A stretch of DNA of 64,000 bases from Salvator merianae (taxonomy: Eukaryota; Chordata; Lepidosauria; Squamata; Teiidae): NCBI GenBank assembly GCA_003586115.2, contig QVOM02000042.1, forward strand, positions 37,984,019-38,048,018, read 5' to 3'. Every line of letters starts with the position of its first letter. The first letter of the stretch is position 1. The notes beneath the pieces are model-generated. The model did not search any database, had not been told where the DNA came from, and saw only the letters and a list, made by a program, of their open reading frames with translations. A program made the position numbers and the translations under genes. Positions 1-11,787 of the stretch are shown in pieces.

Positions 1-1764
1 ACAAAGAAGGATCATGCAATGGGTGCCACCTAATGTGTAATTCCAGACTAAGAGCAGTTTCACTCACCCATACAGGAAATACGGAACATGCTTTCTGTAT
101 TGTCAGTACCTATGTGCACATTGGGAGTGGAAATAACTCAATGGTACAGCAGCTGTTTGGAAAGCAGAGTGTTGAAGGTTTGATCCCTGGCATCTATCTA
201 GAAGTCACCAATAGCAAGCCATTTCTATATCCTTGCTGATAAACTTGCCAGAAGGCGTCTATAGACTTGATTAAAGAGTAGTTAACCCTATCTAAATGAT
301 AGTGAAGAGCAGCAACACTGGCTCTTTAATTGGTTCTCTGGAAAGTGTGATCTTAACCCAATTAAAGTTGTCTCATGTCTTCATATATGTATCATAAGCA
401 ACATAACTGCTGTTACGCTCAAAAGATTAGGAAACCCACACCACAAAAGCTAAGTGGACCTCAGGGGTAGAGAGTAAATTATGTTTCAAATATTATAGAA
501 CTAGAACAAGTATTACCAGACATCCATTCCTTATTACTGTGTCTTGCTCTACTTTAGCAGTAAGAACAACTCATTCCTCCTTTGATATTACACCACTTTT
601 CTTACTACAGTTAATTTAAATGCAAGTCTTCTTGGTTTAGGCGATGCTATAAGGAACTACAGGATCCAATGAACATTATTCTGTATCATTCTATGGTTCT
701 AGGTTTTTGTCAGGTGTGGGTTATGCACAAGTTACTCTGCTCTAATGCTTCTTGAAATCTCTGTATTGTATTAAATGGAAAAAGACAAAATCAATGGAAT
801 TTTTCAGTGACCTTTTAGCTTAATGGACCCTGGGATGTACTAAAATTAAATCCACTACCCACCTCATGTTACACCCTCCCACATTTCTGTGCAACTGTGT
901 TACATACATGTAACGTGAGTATATATTTGTAGTAAGTCTTTCAGTAGTTTGCTGCTTCCTTTGAAAACAGACACCAAAGGAAAACAGGATGGTAGCAGCT
1001 ATACATAAGTCTAAGCATTTTCCTGTTTTGAATCCGAACAATGTCTAGGAAACGATTTGAAAAGGCAGTTAAACCACTAATCGTATACAATCTATTTTCT
1101 AACTGTGGGTGATGTGTGATGATAGCAAATTCAGACAGAAGAAGAATATGAAATTCAGATAGCAGCTTGAATGATTTGGTGTTAGCATGGGGCCCAATAA
1201 CACTACAAAGCTATAAACTCTGTCGATCTAGATTGCCCAGTTAGGTGGCAGAGATGCAATTTGTCTTTTCTGAAGCCTCCTGCTGCTTGCTAGCTCCATC
1301 TCCTGTCACAGCCTATTAGCTCCCTGAGAAAATTGGTGGGAAATTGCCTGCAGATTGTAGGAAATTGCATCTCCAGGCCCTGGAAAAAATGTAGGATAGC
1401 ACAACACTGACCCTCCCAGAGCAGCTATTAATACAGCAAAAGCTGACCTTTGGCTTGGTGTGAAACGGCTTTGCTATTTACTGAATAAAGGCTGTATTAT
1501 GTGTGGTTGCAGGAAGGTACAAATTATTATCCTTGCTAGGTTGGTAGCCATCCTGCCTTGGAAAGCTTCTAAGTGCCATAGATAGACGCTTTGCCTTGAA
1601 TCGTGAGAACAGTAGAAAAAGAATTTTTTGGAGCATTGAACGTAAAACTCCTAGAGCTGGCATTATCCTTGCGCTTTCATAACAATTTGGGGTTTGGGTA
1701 ATTTAAATGCATCACCAGTTTCACATCTTCACATCCAAGAGATGGGCACCTCTCTTCTCTTCTT
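1..1764. other. Unclassified non-coding stretch
   Basis: Moderately AT-rich sequence with no ORF above 75 codons that looks like a protein, no clear terminal repeats and no tandem array. I recognise no repeat family here. It may be unique sequence or old decayed repeats. Confidence 0.5.
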
Positions 1765-2040
1765 GCTATCATGATATAGAAAGAGGAGGTGGTACCCACC
1801 CTCTGGAATAGCCGCCCCTCTGATATTCATAGGATGCCTACAATCCTGATTTTTCGGCACCAGTTTAATACCTATATTTTTACCCAGGCCTTTCCAGAGT
1901 GAATGTTTGTTTTCCCCATCCTTGATTTTAATCTTGGTTTTATATAACTGTTATATTTTTAGCTGTTTTTATTCCTTGTACAGCACTTTGAGATTGTATT
2001 TTAATGGGAAGTGGTATATAAATATTTTACATGAACAAAT
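1765..2040 (+). mobile_element. L2-like LINE 3' end, decayed
   Basis: The last part has the layout of an L2/CR1-group LINE tail: a T-rich stretch, then a 'cactttgagattgtattttaatgggaagt'-type block (about 1982-2012), then 'ggtatataaatattt' and an A-rich end. The preceding ~200 bases are stop-riddled but sit where the RT C-terminus would be. Only the 3' end is present, as expected for 5'-truncated copies. Family is inferred from the tail. Confidence 0.55.
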
Positions 2041-2867
2041 AATGGCAGAATCCTTGCTTTTGAAGGATGATGGACAGAAGGGCTAACCAAGATTTCGTAA
2101 ACTTGTGGCTAATGTGCTAATTTTTATGAGATGAATAAGCGCAGAGGGACATAAACCAAAAGCTTGGAGGATGAAGAATGAAGAAGGATGCATGAAGCTG
2201 CCCATACGTTTTGCTGCCCAGGGGAAGGACAGTTAGATAAATTGAAACAGAAATGCTGCAGCATCTTTTGGAGAGTATATTAGCTTACAGAGTTTGGGGC
2301 AAACCACACAGCAAGCACACAACTTGACCTCCTCATCTCCCAGCATCGTCTCCCTGATGAAGTTATCTCAACTTTCCTAATGCCCAAAGACAAGTGTAGC
2401 AGCACTCTCCCCCATTAACAAAATCAGCCATACAGGTCTGTACATTTGTGTACCTCCTAAGTGATGCTAAATCTCAGTGCAACTGGTTTAAATGGTTGCC
2501 TTCCAAAAATACAATAACAAATAAGCTTTGAATAAGAGCTAGATTTATTTAAGTTTGCTGTGCAGCAGGGTTACTCACACCATGCATACCTGACTTCCTA
2601 TTACTATCTCAGTAGGTAATTTTGGGGGGACATAAAATAAGTAATTGCCGTTAAAGGGCAGTTTAGTGGAGACAGCCGGGGAACAATATTTATTTCAGAG
2701 AAATGTAGAAGGGCTTGATAAATTTTATTGCTTATTTCCCTGTCCTCACATAGTGCAGGTTGGTCACAGGGGCCAGGCGAAGATGAAAAATGAATGGGGG
2801 AGAGGTTGCTGAATCTTTTGGATATGGTCTTTTTCTATCTTCACCCTTTTCAAGTCACTTTTTCCAT
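2041..2867. other. Unclassified non-coding stretch
   Basis: No recognisable gene or repeat family. It runs up to the TTT target duplication of the DNA transposon that begins at 2871. Confidence 0.5.
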
Positions 2868-2870
2868 TTT

Positions 2871-3247
2871 GGGCCTTTCTGCACTTATTGGTTCTGTATG
2901 TTAGTGCAGAATATGGGAGCCCCCCCCCGCCCCCACTACTATGCTCTGTCTGCACAGGATGAAGTGTGATTCAGATCATGAGGCTCCTGGTCTGGATTGC
3001 TAGTAGACTTCAATATCAAAGTCTACTGGTGTACTATCAGGGTATACTCCAGACCACCAAGGTATGCAGAAGATGCACGCCCCCCCCATTCTAGTAGACA
3101 GGGGGACCCATTTCTGTGGCAGGGTCTGAGTTGGAACACCATGCAGACTGCATGTTCCAGCCCACAGCAATCTGTCTCAGTCTTGCGACAGAACACTTTG
3201 TTTCCTGATCAATTATTCCAGGTTCCCCAGATAAGTGCAGAAAGCCC
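2871..3247. mobile_element. PIF/Harbinger-like non-autonomous element (TTT TSD)
   Basis: Terminal inverted repeats GGGCCTTTCTGCACTTAT at the left and its complement (one base missing) at the right. They are flanked by the same three bases, TTT, at 2868-2870 and 3248-3250. The interior (377 bp) has no transposase ORF and contains a C run near 2921. Three-bp duplications and GGGCC/GGCCC ends fit the PIF/Harbinger superfamily. A second copy of this subfamily is at 31396-31776. Confidence 0.7.
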
Positions 3248-3285
3248 TTTGGACTAGAAAGATGATGAAGCAGGTAACATTTGAT

Positions 3286-3480
3286 CAGCGGCGGCCGGCG
3301 GCTTTAAGCCCGGGTGTTTGCGCCCACGTGAAGCACGCTACGGCTGTTTGTGGGGTCTCGGGGCCTCTGTACTGCCTCAGCAGGTCACCCTGCTGAGGCA
3401 GTACGGAAGTCCCATGAACAGCCATGGCACGCTTCATGTGGGACTTGAACACCTGGGCTTAAAGCCGCCGGCTGCCGCTG
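3286..3480. mobile_element. hAT-like MITE, family A copy 1
   Basis: A 195-bp palindromic element. The left end starts CAGCGGCGGCCGGCGGC, continues into TTTAAGCCCGGGTGTT, and is mirrored at the right end. The centre is a tight hairpin (CTGCCTCAGCAGG / CCTGCTGAGGCAG). Flanking octamers are CATTTGAT (3278-3285) and CATTTGGT (3481-3488), 7 of 8 identical, which fits the 8-bp target duplication of hAT elements. Other copies are at 29392 and 48857. Confidence 0.75.
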
Positions 3481-3488
3481 CATTTGGT

Positions 3489-5214
3489 GTACACATTTCT
3501 GCATGCTGTTTTATCATCCAAGACCTGTACCTTACTTTGCATGCTTTGTGATTGTTTAAGGGGAAAAAAAAAAAACATGGCTTACATTTGCATTAAATCT
3601 GCAAAGAATATCATAAATGACTAAGCTGCTTCTATCTGTTGTACGAATGTTTCAAGATTGCTATGATAGTCACCATATGGGCCAATTAACTGCCATGAGT
3701 CAAAATTCAAGTATGTGGAATTAGCCACCCTAGTAGAATTTTTAATATTTTTGCCTAAAAAAAAAAAGTGACAGATTTGTTATTTCCATTTCAGAGTGCT
3801 GTGAACATTCCCTTGGTTTTCTTCCAAAGATATCTTCCCCAGCCCCAAATGGCTAATTACGAAGAGATGGTTGTTACGGCTGTGACTGCTAAGCACGGTC
3901 TGTGTTCACTGTCAATAGGCATTTCTCTGTTTAACTTTACATAACACTTGGTGCAGGATGTTTTTGTGTTCTGTACACCATTTTCAAATGCTTGTTTCAT
4001 CTCAGTGGACTTCCAGATGAGAAAAACAGATGTCTCTCATTCTCCTAGCTTCCCAATATTATTCTGCTAATGAACAAATTCTGTAGAGTGGAATGTGCTT
4101 TTTTGCACATTAAATTATGCAAGCAGAGTAGACTGCAGCCCTGTCGGAGTCCATTCGTGCAAGTGCTCTGGGAGCCACTCCTTGAAGGAAAGTTGTTGTG
4201 AGGAAACTCTTCTTGCAGCAGAAGTTACTCTCCCAACTGCTTTATCGCTGGATGTCGGATATTCTTGGTGTGGTGGAGGTCAGCCCAGGTGGGAATCAGA
4301 CCAGGTAAGTCATCTCCTTCACCCTTCATGCATCCACATGGGAGGGGAGGTGACCTGGCCATCCTAATCAGCCCTCAGAGACACTCCAAGAGGTTGAATG
4401 TAAAGCCAACTCTCACAGGGCTTGCAGGAGCTCAGGATCCTGTGGGACACTGGGTGGATGGGTGCACTATACCAGGGGCATCCAGCTGTGTGAAAACCAG
4501 GGTAGTGTGTTGCCAGGATAGTTGGGAAGTGCCCTAGGCACTCATGTAGATGAAGTCTTAGATTTCTTTTTCCTTGCTTCAAGAAAAACAACTGTTATTT
4601 AGCTTTTTTCAAACCACTGTTACAGTACTTTATAAGATATTCCTAACACTTGCTCTTAGAAGCACCGTTTTGACTTATGAAGAGTCCAGGAAACAAAGTG
4701 AGTTTACCAAATCTCTACCAGCAAGAACGCATTTAGATGAAACGTGAAAATAGGACTTTCTGTCTAACTGGTATTGCCACCTTCCTTTGTTTCCATCAGC
4801 TCTTAGACTCCGAAACATTCTGTCCCTGTTTTTAACGAGAAAGTAATGCCAGCTAATTATATGACAATTATACGAGTTTTTATTTTTTAACTCTTTAATC
4901 TTTGGGGTGGGAGACAGAGGACTCTGGTAGTTTTCTGAATAAACTGTATGGCAAACTTGGAGGAATTTGTTCAACTTCAGTCATATTTGAAGAACATGAG
5001 ATGTACGTCTATGTGATGTCTTCAAGACATAATTTTACTTTTAATTATCCTTTGTCACTCGAACAGTTTCTATGACCCAAAATGGTGTATCTGCATAGTG
5101 AATTTCATATCTCAGGGGATGAATATATAAATAGATGCTAAACTTTTCTCAGTGTAAGGGCACAGTCAGGCATCGCAGGGATAATTTGTATTGGGTGGGA
5201 ACAAATATCTAGAA
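3489..5214. other. Unclassified non-coding stretch
   Basis: No gene seen. Two overlapping 90-codon ORFs around 4095-4537 and one of 75 codons on the other strand share the same bases, have no recognisable domain, and look like chance. A run of A at 3752-3766 and scattered AT-rich sequence are the only features. Confidence 0.5.
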
Positions 5215-5600
5215 TGTGTTTGGCCATTTCACCATTTGATTATAACACGGACTCACTCCTCATTTTTCCCACACTTGGCATAGGGAAACTGTACCTTGCT
5301 CTCTCCATCCCTCACCAAATTCCCCTCCCTGTGTGGTCAGTGATGGATGCAGTCCCAGCATTCAAATCTTGACTTCACAGGGGCAGGACAGTCAAACTCC
5401 ACCCTCCATATTTTCCTTTTGCTGCATCAGAACATGGATTCCCTTAGCGGTGTTACTAGTCATTCATTGTTTGTTCCTTCTCCCCTTCCAGCCTGTATTC
5501 ACCCAAGCACAATTGCAGTTCCACATCTACCACACAGTAAAGTTTCTTGAAGACCAAGTCTCAATTTCTTCTCCTTTGTGATTACAGTTTTACACGGTTG
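5215..5600 (-). mobile_element. Partial relative of the 34181-35257 Harbinger-like element
   Basis: Read forward, this block matches the reverse complement of about 34900-35190. Shared stretches include 'acacggactca'-type sequence, a CTCCCT block, GATG(G)ATGCAGTCCC-like sequence, 'cttgac(t/g)tcacaggggc', and 'ttactagtcattc'. The outer ends of the 34-kb element are not recognisable here, so this is a decayed or truncated copy. No coding capacity. Confidence 0.6.
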
Positions 5601-6540
5601 TGCAATTGTGCAATTTCAAAACAGCATGCAAGAAAGGAAAGTTCAGTGAAAAGGGGGGAATGCATGGGGGGAATCAATAATCGTGATAGTGAAGCTAGTG
5701 GTCAGCAAATGGACTCCACTTCATTTCCCTCTGAGACATCCACAATGGTATGTGTTCCACAATGAAGCTGTGTAGTGCAGATGGCAAAGTTAACGGTGAC
5801 ATGGGTAATTTTGGGGGTAAGAGGACTGCACCCCTGAACAGGCACAGCTGGGGTGTACACCAACCAGCATGCCCCTCCATCCCCTCAGCCACTGTTGATG
5901 AAGACCGATAGGCTACACTATGCTGTTTGTCCTAGAGGTGCTGAAGCACATGGCCAGTTTTGTGTAAAAGTCCTCTTGTAATGAAAGGAATAGTTGTTTC
6001 ACTTGTGCATTGTCAAAGGAAATGGGAGGAAACATTGTGTCCTCCTTCTTATAGGGGTGGGAGAGAAAGGAAAATGGAGATACATTGTCCTTCTCCTTAC
6101 AGGGATGGGAAAGAAATGAGAAGCCAGTTGTAGAACAGGGTGTTGTCCAAGACAAATGAAGGATAGCTTTCATGGCATCTTCTTTTTTATTAAAAAAATC
6201 AAACAGTTTGAAGGTGTGAAACAGGACAACATGGCAGAAACCAAGAAATATATGCCAGGTACTGTTCTCTCTTCCCACCCCAATAGTGACATTCTCTCCC
6301 TCCTGAGTACAACACCCACAACAGGAGGAAACAGGGAGCCCTTCCTCTGCACATCCAAAAAACATGGTTCCCTCCCAAAATAGTATACTTGCACATTCTC
6401 ACTTTGCAAAGTAAAATGGTTTAATGATCTGAAACAGGCTGAGAACTCACTTAATCAGAATGCAAAATAGTCCTAATTTGGGCAATTTACTCCAGAAAAA
6501 GAATGGAAAGGCAATATCTTATCAGGACAGTCGGAACTGA
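5601..6540. other. Unclassified stretch with a short tandem duplication
   Basis: The one clear structure is the imperfect ~50-bp tandem duplication at 6014-6118, listed separately. A 150-codon minus-strand ORF (5913-6365) spans it; its repetitive middle merely translates the duplication and I do not treat it as a gene. Confidence 0.5.
6014..6118. repeat. Imperfect ~50-bp tandem duplication
   Basis: Two adjacent units share the layout: AATGG(G)AG, 'acattgtgtcctcc' or 'acattgtccttctcc', 'cttatagggg' or 'cttacaggga', then 'tgggagagaaagg' or 'tgggaaagaaatg'. About 80% identical by eye, so an old local duplication. Confidence 0.65.
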
Positions 6541-7150
6541 ATATTTATTTATTATTTGCATTTTTATCCCACCCTATACCCAAAGGTCTTATGGTGGGTT
6601 ACAATATTAAAAACCAATATAAAATGAATGTACTAAAACAACAACAGTGTCTGAAAAAGAGGAGGAAACGCTGTTTTTTTATTTAGCCAAAGGCCAGGGC
6701 AAAGAGGTCTTCATTGCTTTCCTAAGCACAAAGCAGCATAAAGCAGGGGAGATTCCATACTCTGGGAGCCATCACTGAGAAGGTCCTATCTTGGGTGCCT
6801 ACCCCTTTTGCTACTGAGGCTGGTGGAACAACCAGAACGGTGTCGCCTACAGATCTTAAGGTACGGGCAAGTCGATATGGAAGAAGGCATTCCTTGAGAT
6901 ATTAGGGGCCCAAGTTATTGAGGGTCTTATAATTTAAGGTTAATACCTTGAATTGGCATGGTAGTGAACTGGAAGGCAGTGCAACTCTTTTAAGACTGGC
7001 ATGATGTGCATCCAGCCAGCTGTCCCGGTCAGCAGTCTAGCAGCTGCATTCTGCACCAGCTGCAGCTTCTGAACCATCTTCAAGGGCAGCCCAATGTAGA
7101 GTGCCTTACAATAGTCAAGTCTGGAAGTTACCAGAGCATGGATAACTGTA
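6541..7150 (-). mobile_element. L2-group LINE 3' UTR, reverse orientation
   Basis: From the left end: ATATTTATTTATTATTTGCA, then 'atcccaccctatacccaaaggtcttatggtgggttaca', which is the reverse of a L2-type 3' tail. It continues through 'gggagccatcactgagaaggtcct' and 'ctgcattctgcaccagctgcagcttctgaacc', a block common in squamate L2 3' regions. The same 3' end recurs at 61822-62110 (-) and 58255-58457 (+), which confirms a dispersed family. Confidence 0.75.
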
Positions 7151-8099
7151 AACTGATTAAATGTTGTGTCTGACTATTTCCTAAGGTAACAACCATGAAG
7201 CCAAATATTATCCAAGATATTATGTATTGCTTTATTTATTTATTGTCCCAGATATTATTAATTCCAGATATTATTTTTGGTTATACTTGTAGGAAAACTG
7301 GTAGAAATCTGACTGATTTATTTATTTTTTATTTTGGAGATCTAAGAGTAATACATGCACTGCAGACTTGTTTGGGATTAGCAGAATAACAGAAAATGCA
7401 CAATTTTGCAGTACTTTCCAGTTGTGAGTTGCCATAGCAGTCTGTTTTGGGTACACCTCAATCTTTTTCTTGGTTCAGTTCAGTCCAAAGCTAGCAAGTA
7501 CGAGATTTGGCTCAGTTTGACCAATTGCTCATACTGGCTCAGTTTGGCTGAACTATTCTCAAGTCAGACCACTGGCTAGGTTGAGGAGTTTGTGGGTCTG
7601 GCAGAACTCCTACATGTGGATTGAGGGAAGAGACCAGTGAAGGAGGGGCAGGAGACTAATGGTGCTGCAGAAGAACAAAATGGCCACCACTGGACAGTTG
7701 AATGATGAGAAGAAGGCAACAGAATCATTCTCCATACCATGTTCCGTGCTACTGAGTTCATGGCTGAACTGGTACTGAGGTGGATTAGAGCCAACCTGAT
7801 TCAAATCCTTTTTGTCCCAGCATGACATACACATAGAAAGCTGGGGTGGAGTTGCAGAACCTGTTTGCTCAGATAAATAATGGATTTTATTTTATTCTTG
7901 CCCTTCACTCATCCTCCTGGTCTTCATGCCTTCCTATGCAACATATTTGCTCAACTTCTATTTTATTTTCCCCCCTGTTAATGTTTTGGACAATTTCATT
8001 AATACAGAGTTATTCATTTATTTATTTTTTTTGGCTTATATGAAAGTGGCAACTACTCCTAGGCAAAGGTAGCCACACTTACAAGTAACTTCAAAACTG
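7151..8099. other. Unclassified non-coding stretch
   Basis: AT-rich with several short TTTATTTATT runs (around 7224, 7318, 8013) that are probably tails of unrecognised old insertions. No ORF with family resemblance. Confidence 0.5.
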
Positions 8100-8340
8100 G
8101 CCTATTAAAATGTATCCTAGTTGAGGCTCCTCTTAAGCTTAGTTTGAATGGTGTAGTGGTACAGAATACAGCAGCTAAGTTATGAGTAGAGGGTCCTACT
8201 GTATTTTAAGCCATCCTTCAATGCATCCCAGTGGTTGCCAGTTCACTACTAGGGCAGGTTTCAGATCACACCATTGATTTATACACCCATAAACAACTTG
8301 AGATCACATAGATTTGTCCACTCTTGAAAGATGGGGCATT
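8100..8340 (+). mobile_element. L2 reverse transcriptase C-terminal relic
   Basis: Across frames, the translation shows fragments resembling the L2 region downstream of RT: an 'NTAAK' block, then 'SQWLPVHY..RFQITPLIY' and 'INNLRSHRF'. These correspond to the usual HWLPV..R..FK..LL.YKAL segment. The copy has stops and frameshifts and no clear ends. Confidence 0.5.
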
Positions 8341-8609
8341 CCTTGATATACCACTATTTGGAGAGATCCACTTGGTGTCTAGCAGGAGAAAGGTCACAGT
8401 GCTTTGAATACACTTTCCAGAATTCACTGTTCCTGGAAAATGTAATAGGCACCAATTCATGGAAGTCAGATCTAGCAATGGTTATGAGCTCCCATGACCG
8501 TGTGACTGCCTCTGGCAATAGGATGTGACATGTCTCTGAAGGCCAGCTACTAGGAGACTGCGAGCAGAGCAAGCTGTGTGCTCGTGTCCTATTGGTGGGC
8601 GTCCTTGTG

Positions 8610-8702
8610 TAGCTGGCTGGCCACAGAGATAGCAGGCTGCTGGCCTAAATGAGACATGGGTCTAATACAGGGAAACATTCCTTCTGTTCTGTTCTTATTT
8701 TC
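8610..8702 (+). mobile_element. CR1/L3-type LINE terminal fragment
   Basis: The sequence 'gctggcctaaatgagacatgggtctaatacaggg' followed by 'ttctgttctgttctta' matches the closing layout of CR1/L3-group 3' ends (…ctggactagatgg..ctgatccagcagggctc..ttatgttctta). Strongly diverged. Confidence 0.45.
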
Positions 8703-9597
8703 AGCTCATTTGTGTAGCAAGGCTGCCAAGGTAATTTTGTCAACTTTGGTTCATTGCTTTTGACAGAGATTTTAATCTGTTGTTGTTGTTGACATTTTAT
8801 TCTTGATATATATAATTGTTTAGGGAATTTGCCTGGGATGATGATGATGATTTAAGTGAGGGCAAATATAGAAACATCTCAAAGAAAATAAATAATAACA
8901 GAGGAGGCAGGAAAGGTCATATCGGTTTAGGAAATGGATTGAAAAGGATATCAGGTCCTACAGCTGTGGAGAAATGAAAGTCTTAGCTTTTCAACGAGGA
9001 AAGAAAACAGAAAGGCCGAAACAAATTGCTGCCTAAAATGTAAGGGAAAGAGAGAAAAGAGGATCTGAACTCATTTGGCCTTTGTCACCATGGCTAACAC
9101 TGACAAAGAAAAAAAAAAACTTTTCTGATCAGGGACCAGTTTGTTTTTGCAGTAATTGGTTTCGGAATAACAGTGACGCTGTTCCAGGTTAATTAAATGC
9201 ACTTGTCCACATTCCTGGTCTGTGGTATGAACTGAAACATTAAGCATGACAACATAATATTCTGAGAAAGCAAAGCACTTGATGTTTGGATTTCTGCTTC
9301 TGTGTCGTTGTTCCAGGTAAGCACAGAGGCGCCATCCCCTGCACCCAGGAAGAATTCAAAACACTCCTTGTCCATGCCAAATTCCTTGGAGCAGTTTCTG
9401 TGGACTGCAGATTACTACTGAAATGAACAAGAGTCTTAATTAGATGGCTTGCTGCTTTCCTAGAGTGGGAAGTTCCTGGTAAATAAAATCAGTGCTACGG
9501 CAACTAAACAACCAATGTGCCCAGCCCATTTGTGTTTTTCTCAAGGTTTATTTGGACATTATATCACAAGAGATGCAGTTCAGGAGCAACAGGAAAG
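8703..9597. other. Unclassified non-coding stretch
   Basis: Contains a GTTGTTGTTG run (8782) and GATGATGATGATGAT (8838-8852). No gene or repeat family recognised. Confidence 0.5.
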
Positions 9598-9660
9598 GCA
9601 CAGAATCATAGAATTGGAAGGGACCTCCAGGGTCATCGAGTCCAACCCCCTGCATAGGTT
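9598..9660 (-). mobile_element. CR1 3' terminal fragment, reverse
   Basis: 'agaatcatagaattggaagggacctccagggtcat' followed by 'gagtccaaccccctgcat' is the reverse of the classic amniote CR1 3' end, including the AGAATCATAGAAT motif that corresponds to the terminal ATTCTATG octamer repeats. This is a different CR1 subfamily from the TTCTTATG-ended copies elsewhere in the window. Confidence 0.75.
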
Positions 9661-10013
9661 AGCCATCCCTGCAAATGTATTTTATATGCACGGTAGAGGG
9701 ACTTACCACAACCCTATTAAGTTTTATTCTGTAGACTTCTCAGCAATTGTCAGATAAATTTGCATAGGATTATAGCCTAGGTTATGGCAACAACTGGCTC
9801 CATACTGTTATAGATCAGTGAGAATCAGAATAGATTTGTTGGTCTCATGGGCAGTACTAAGTTGTCAAGAGGGATAAAAGACATGTGCAACGGTTTTCAT
9901 TGCAGCAGAGAAAATATTGTAAACATTTTTTCTTAAAAAAATATTAATAAGGTAAGGATACACCTTACGCCAAAAAGACATTAATCTACCAAAAGGCACA
10001 TAATGTTATTTAG

Positions 10014-10313
10014 AAGAAGAAGAAGAAGAAGAACTTGGTTTTTATACCCTGCTTTTCTCGTCCGAAGCTGACTCAAAGCAGCTTACAAGGTTATTTTTTC
10101 GCCCGAAAGCGTACATCTATCTATCTTTCGCATCACACAATGTGATGCTCCCTATTTATCTACTTGCAATTACTTGCTTTCGAACAGCTAGGTTGGTTGG
10201 AGCTAGAGGCCAGTAGAAGGTGCTCATCCCCTCTACACGGAAGACAGGGGCCTCGAACTCTGATCCTCCTATTGAAAGATCAGTGACTTAGCCTTCTGTG
10301 CCACCATGCCTCC
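10014..10313 (-). mobile_element. tRNA-headed SINE, Sauria-SINE-like, with LINE-type tail
   Basis: On the minus strand it starts with a tRNA-like head: TGGCACAGAAGG resembles a Pol III A box and GAGTTCGAGGCC a B box. Then comes CAACCTAGCTGTTCGAAAGC and GCAAGTAGATAAATAGG, which I recognise as the Sauria SINE body. The 3' part ('ttgtaagctgctttgagtc', 'gggtataaaaacc') looks like an L2-type LINE tail and ends in (TTC)n. ATTTAG flanks both sides (10008-10013 and 10314-10319). It is a SINE, not a functional tRNA gene. Family naming is from memory of the consensus. Confidence 0.7.
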
Positions 10314-10445
10314 ATTTAGGTTTCCTAATTTATTATATAGTGCTTACCATTAAGTAGAGCTCTAGTAGAAAGGGACAGAAAGACTTCAAAAAGAGTTACC
10401 CATTGTTCCCTGGGGCTGCAAGCCCTGGAACTTCTGAGCGTTCTG

Positions 10446-10777
10446 CAGTGGCGTAGCGAGCCACTTTGACACCCGGGGCTACTCGCCATTTTGACGCCCG
10501 GGGCTAGGGGCGGGGCCAGCGACTGCGCATGCGTGTGGGCGGGGCCAGCGACTGCGCATGCGTGTGGGCGGGGCCAGCGAGCGTGTCTGTCGCCGGGCAG
10601 GCCGGGGCGATGAGTGTGGCCGCCGCTCGGCAGGCCGCCCGGGGCGACGAGCGCGGGCGCCCAGGGCGGAGAGCGAGGGCGCCGGTGGGCGGGGCCTTGG
10701 CTTCCATGGGCCTGACGCCCCGGAAAACGCGCCACCCGGGGCGCTCCGCCCCCCCGCCCCCCCTCGCTACGCCAGTG
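10446..10777. mobile_element. hAT-like MITE, GC-rich family B copy 1
   Basis: A 332-bp element starting CAGTGGCGTAGC and ending GCTACGCCAGTG. A perfect 8-bp duplication, GCGTTCTG, flanks it at 10438-10445 and 10778-10785. The interior is very GC- and CpG-rich and holds a 29-bp minisatellite (10508-10590) and a C run near the right end. Long ORFs on both strands come from the lack of A/T stop codons, not from a gene. Sister copies are at 26923, 49262 and 56416. Confidence 0.88.
10508..10590. repeat. 29-bp GC-rich minisatellite inside family B element
   Basis: Two identical 29-bp units (10508-10536 and 10537-10565), each starting GGGCGGGGCCAGCGACTGCG and ending in CATGCGTGT, then a third, diverging partial unit from 10566. 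The GGGCGGGGC core is an Sp1-type GC box and a candidate G-quadruplex. Homologous but differently arranged arrays occur in the copies at 49262 and 56416. Confidence 0.85.
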
Positions 10778-10785
10778 GCGTTCTG

Positions 10786-11784
10786 TTGGAACAGCTGTCT
10801 TCCGGATCAGAACAAAACTCACAAAATGTTTTGTGCACATGCAGGGGTGGTATGCACAGGTCTGTGTACATATGTGCCTGTAAATTCACACATATTCTTG
10901 CAACTGGTGTCCCATTCATATGTGAACAGATTACTGATGTAGTAACCAGCTTGTAAGTGCAGGGAAAGAATCTGCTGCCTCTGCATCAAAGCCTCATTTG
11001 CCACAGCTTGCAGATTTGGCCCTGTGACCTGCAAATGCTTTGCAATCGATGTGATTTGATTATTTGGCTTATGTGAGCAATAAGAGTAACTGAAGGATTA
11101 AAGATATTTCACTTAGCCGTATTTTGGTTGCCACGAGTGAATTCTTGTGGGGAGGGAATAAGCCTTTTCTTTTGCACTGTGAGTATTTGAGTGGAAATAT
11201 GATGAGGCCATTGCCTTTCTCCATGAAAAACAAAACAAAACAGTTTTCTGCTCTTTTGTGTCTGCAATGTGCAGTCTATGTTTGTTGCAAGTGCTTCTCA
11301 CAGTGCTGCTGCGTAAAAATCCTCAGATTTATCCATAGCAATTTCCTGCATTTTTGGTGCAAAGCCTTGAAAAAATGCCTCAAGTGACACATTCAATCAA
11401 AAATAAAACATGCCAGTTATTGACTGTGTCTTCAGCTCCTTGGGGTGGGGGTAACTTACTGCTACACTTGTCTAAAGAAACTCATGTTATGAAAAGCAAA
11501 AGGAAAGAAAGCAAAAATTAAAGTTTTGTCAATGCCTAAATTTAGAAGACCCTTCACTCTTCGGCATGTCCTCCCTCCCTGGCATATATGGTTGGACAAT
11601 GATCCAGAGAATCCCATCTTGGTGCAGATACAAGTTCCTTTGGGGAGCACACTTGTTTCCTTGACACAATTCTGTCCTGATTATGTTTTCCTCTCTCAGA
11701 AATTATTTCATGACTTGTGTACACACGGTGTGCAAGCAACTCCATGTCCCTTTCTGTTTGGTCCCAGTGCTCCACAGCACACAA
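10786..11784. other. Unclassified non-coding stretch
   Basis: No recognised repeat or gene. Short overlapping ORFs on both strands (up to 104 codons near 11554-11868) have no family resemblance. Confidence 0.5.
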
Positions 11785-11787
11785 TGG

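Noticed and set aside
5913..6365. 150-codon minus-strand ORF with an internal repeat
   Set aside because: The repeat comes from a ~50-bp DNA duplication; no family resemblance, and other frames are also open nearby.
10240..10313. tRNA gene
   Set aside because: A- and B-box-like motifs are present but the sequence cannot form a full tRNA and is the head of a SINE with a LINE-type tail and flanking duplication.
10325..10840. 171-codon minus-strand ORF (and 137/132-codon plus-strand ORFs) near 10.5 kb
   Set aside because: They span the GC-rich family B MITE. Absence of A/T-rich stop codons keeps several frames open on both strands, with no domain and repetitive R/A/P/G content.
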